A stretch of 64,000 bases of DNA from Mucilaginibacter geliditolerans (GTDB lineage Bacteria > Bacteroidota > Bacteroidia > Sphingobacteriales > Sphingobacteriaceae). The DNA is taken from NCBI RefSeq assembly GCF_014200495.1, contig NZ_JACHBY010000001.1, positions 1,054,001-1,118,000 of the forward strand, in the 5' to 3' direction. This document shows, piece by piece, positions 61,672-64,000 of the stretch. A program made the position numbers and the translations under genes. Position 1 is the stretch's first letter. Every line of letters begins with the position of its first letter. Below the pieces are notes generated by a model that did no database searches, was not told the DNA's origin, and saw nothing but the letters and a program-made list of their open reading frames with translations.

Positions 61672-64000
61672 ACAGGCTATGGGCACCTCCCCTATCAGTA
61701 ATAAAAGAAAAATAAACATTCCCTGGCTTTTTGAAATGGCCTGGCGCGACAGCCGTAAAAATCGCTCGCGGCTGTTTTTGTTTATTTCATCCATCATATT
61801 TGGCATCGCCGCGCTGGTGGCTATCTATGCCTTCAGGTACAACATACAAAACGATATTAATGAGCAGGCTACGACTCTTGTGGGTGCCGACCTGGTCATC
61901 AGCAGTAATAAACCCGTTGATCCCGCTATGCAGCCATTATTGGATTCAATAGGCCAAACCAGGTCGCAGGAACGAAGTTTCGCGTCGATGATCTATTTCC
62001 CTAAAAGCCAGGGTACCCGGCTGGTGCAGATACGGGCTTTACAGGGCGATTTTCCGTATTATGGCAGTATTGAAACTACCCCATTACAAGCCGCAGGCAA
62101 ATTCAGAAACGCTAAAATGGCGCTGGTTGACCGAACATTGATGCTGCAGTTTAATGCCCATGTAAATGATTCGATCAAAGTCGGTAACGTTACTTTTTTA
62201 ATTGCAGGTGTGTTGAACAAAGCGCCGGGACAAACGGGCATATCAACAAGTGTAGCGCCTATAGTTTATATACCATTACAATACCTGCAACAAACCGGCC
62301 TTACCGAAAAAGGCAGCCGTATTAACTACAGTTTTTATTACAAACTGGCTGGCAATATTAACGTAAATCAACTGGTTAAAAAAATTGATACACGGCTGGA
62401 TAAAGCCGAAATGAACTACGAAACCGTTGAAACCCGTAAAGAAAGCACCGGCCGCTCATTTGAAGACCTGACCCGATTTTTATCTTTAGTTGGCTTTATT
62501 GCATTATTACTAGGCTGTGTTGGCGTTGCCAGCGCCATACATATTTATATCCGCGAAAAGATTACCTCTATAGCTATTATGCGTTGCCTCGGGGTTAAAG
62601 CAGCCGAGGCATTTTTAATATTTTTGATACAAATTGTAGGCATTGGTTTTATAGGAGCAGTTATTGGCGCGGCCTTGGGCACGTTAATTCAACACCTGCT
62701 GCCTTTTTTACTCAAAGATTTTTTACCCTTTACGATTTCGGTTAATATATCATGGATGGCTATAGGGCAAGGTATTTTATTAGGGGTGATCATATCCATT
62801 CTTTTCGCGTTGTTGCCGTTAATTTCCATTCGCAATATTTCGCCGCTAAATACCTTGAGGATGTCATATGAAGACGTAAACCTTGCCAGCGATCCCTTAC
62901 GGTGGCTGGTTTACCTGCTCATCCTTTCCTTTGTGATCATATTTACCTTTTTGCAATTGGACAGTTGGGTGGGTACCCTGTTTTTCACTTTAGGTATTAT
63001 CATAGCTTTTTTAATACTTACCGTTGTGGCCTGGCTGTTAATGCGATTAATGAAATTGTTTATAAAAGCCTCATGGAACTACCTGCTGCGTCAGGGCTTT
63101 GCTAATCTTTACCGCCCCAATAACCAAACCATTATTCTTATTGTTTCCATTGGTTTAAGCACCGCTTTTATCTGTACGCTGTTTTTCATTCAGCAAATAG
63201 TAATCAATCAGGTTACTTTATCTTCCAGTGGTAACCAGCCTAATATGCTGTTGTTTGATATACAAAGCAGCCAGGAAAACGCCATCGCAGCGCTTACCCG
63301 GCAGCAAAACCTGCCAATTATGCAGCAGGTACCTGTAGTTACCATACGTTTGGAAAAAGTTAACGGTAAAACGGCCGCCGATGTAAAAAAAGATAACTCG
63401 ATCAAAGTTTCACATAAAGCATTTGCTAATGAATACCGGGTTACTTACCGGGATTCTCTCACGCCATCTGAAAAAATAATTGATGGTGCATGGGTTGGTA
63501 AGGCAGCGCCGGATAAAGAGGTAGTAGTATCTATTGAAGAGAGCTTTTCCAAACGAACGCATATCAACATGGGGGATCACCTGGTTTTTAATGTACAGGG
63601 CATAATGATGCCGGTTGTAGTCGGCAGTATCAGGAAAGTCAACTGGAATAAAATACAAACCAATTTCCAGGTGGTTTTTCCGACCGGTGTATTGGAAGAC
63701 GCGCCACAGTTTCATGTATTGCTTACACGTGTAGCATCGCCTAAAGCATCGGCACATTTTCAGCAATTAGTAGTACAGCAGTTCCCCAATGTTTCTATTG
63801 TCGATCTCGGACAGGTTTTAAGTGTTGTTGATGACCTGTTAACTAAAATAGGCTATGTAATAAAATTCATGAGCGCGTTTAGCATTATTACGGGATTAAT
63901 TGTGCTCATAGCTTCGGTAAGGATCAGTAAATACCAGCGTATAAACGAGAGCGTATTGCTCCGGTCATTAGGTGCCAGTAGGAAACAAATCTTTGCTATT
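61655..64000 (+). CDS. FtsX/YbbP-like ABC permease (3' end outside the window)
   Basis: An open frame runs from the ATG at 61655 to the right edge, 782 codons without a stop, so the C-terminus is missing. The N-terminus has a span (RLFLFISSIIFGIAALVAIY) and a periplasmic MacB-PCD-like domain (NEQATTLVGADLVISS). FtsX segments follow at residues about 270-420 (FLSLVGFIALLLGCVGVASA, IREKITSIAIMRCLGVKAAE) and again at the right edge (VIKFMSAFSIITGLIVLIAS, RINESVLLRSLGASRKQIF). The double FtsX layout is that of YbbP-like permeases. It overlaps the ATPase gene by 17 bases and should form a lipoprotein or lipid exporter of the MacB/Lol superfamily. Confidence 0.9.
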   Translation, partial: MKKTIKQAMGTSPISNKRKINIPWLFEMAWRDSRKNRSRLFLFISSIIFGIAALVAIYAFRYNIQNDINEQATTLVGADLVISSNKPVDPAMQPLLDSIGQTRSQERSFASMIYFPKSQGTRLVQIRALQGDFPYYGSIETTPLQAAGKFRNAKMALVDRTLMLQFNAHVNDSIKVGNVTFLIAGVLNKAPGQTGISTSVAPIVYIPLQYLQQTGLTEKGSRINYSFYYKLAGNINVNQLVKKIDTRLDKAEMNYETVETRKESTGRSFEDLTRFLSLVGFIALLLGCVGVASAIHIYIREKITSIAIMRCLGVKAAEAFLIFLIQIVGIGFIGAVIGAALGTLIQHLLPFLLKDFLPFTISVNISWMAIGQGILLGVIISILFALLPLISIRNISPLNTLRMSYEDVNLASDPLRWLVYLLILSFVIIFTFLQLDSWVGTLFFTLGIIIAFLILTVVAWLLMRLMKLFIKASWNYLLRQGFANLYRPNNQTIILIVSIGLSTAFICTLFFIQQIVINQVTLSSSGNQPNMLLFDIQSSQENAIAALTRQQNLPIMQQVPVVTIRLEKVNGKTAADVKKDNSIKVSHKAFANEYRVTYRDSLTPSEKIIDGAWVGKAAPDKEVVVSIEESFSKRTHINMGDHLVFNVQGIMMPVVVGSIRKVNWNKIQTNFQVVFPTGVLEDAPQFHVLLTRVASPKASAHFQQLVVQQFPNVSIVDLGQVLSVVDDLLTKIGYVIKFMSAFSIITGLIVLIASVRISKYQRINESVLLRSLGASRKQIFAI

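Overview
The window is chromosomal DNA of a Bacteroidota bacterium, most likely a member of the Sphingobacteriaceae (Mucilaginibacter/Pedobacter-like). This is inferred from several features: a one-piece hybrid two-component regulator next to carbohydrate-active enzymes; SusC/SusD proteins with an N-terminal STN domain, an ECF sigma factor and FecR; TlpA/DUF4369 proteins; MutS-domain proteins outside mismatch repair; and promoters of the TTTG-N18-23-TAnnTTTG type. No rRNA, tRNA, CRISPR array or complete insertion sequence was recognised.

Layout. (1) 1-21.5 kb, minus strand: a plant hemicellulose locus that fits fucosylated and arabinosylated xyloglucan. The enzymes are a GH74 endo-xyloglucanase, two GH31 paralogues and a GH29 fucosidase in one tight operon (21.5-15.1 kb), followed by a three-gene operon (vanadium haloperoxidase, duplicated DoxX-like membrane protein, DUF3298 lipoprotein), a hybrid two-component regulator, and GH27, GH43 and GH3 glycosidases. 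The GH3 gene runs off the left edge. No SusC/SusD pair is seen next to this locus inside the window. (2) 21.8-29.1 kb: mixed genes (DUF2461, SGNH hydrolase, VOC protein, AraC regulator with an alpha/beta hydrolase, a secreted protein of unknown function, two outer-membrane barrels). (3) 29.1-33.2 kb, minus strand: mprF (lysyl-phosphatidylglycerol synthase/flippase) followed by two AcvB/VirJ-type hydrolase genes behind a good promoter, apparently a make-and-break module for aminoacylated lipid. (4) 33.7-36.5 kb: alpha/beta hydrolase, a Crp/Fnr gene remnant, a nitrilase-family amidohydrolase and an AraC regulator. (5) 36.9-41.6 kb, plus strand: a Crp/Fnr regulator followed by two perfect CRP-type palindromes and a redox-flavoured operon (YceI, tautomerase, an SDR whose catalytic Tyr is Gln, an NTF2-like protein, nitronate monooxygenase, SDR). 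(6) 42.2-59.2 kb, minus strand: ECF sigma, FecR, STN-SusC, SusD, GldA-like ABC ATPase, GldF-GldG fusion permease, two tandem MutS domain III+V proteins, a TlpA thioredoxin and an M16 peptidase. This is the best candidate for an undescribed system. It is flanked on both sides by decayed, same-orientation copies of one small-ORF family (41.9 and 59.3 kb). (7) 59.7-64 kb: DUF1015 protein, then an ABC ATPase and an FtsX/YbbP-like permease that is cut by the right edge.

All function assignments come from reading motifs by eye. No database search was run.
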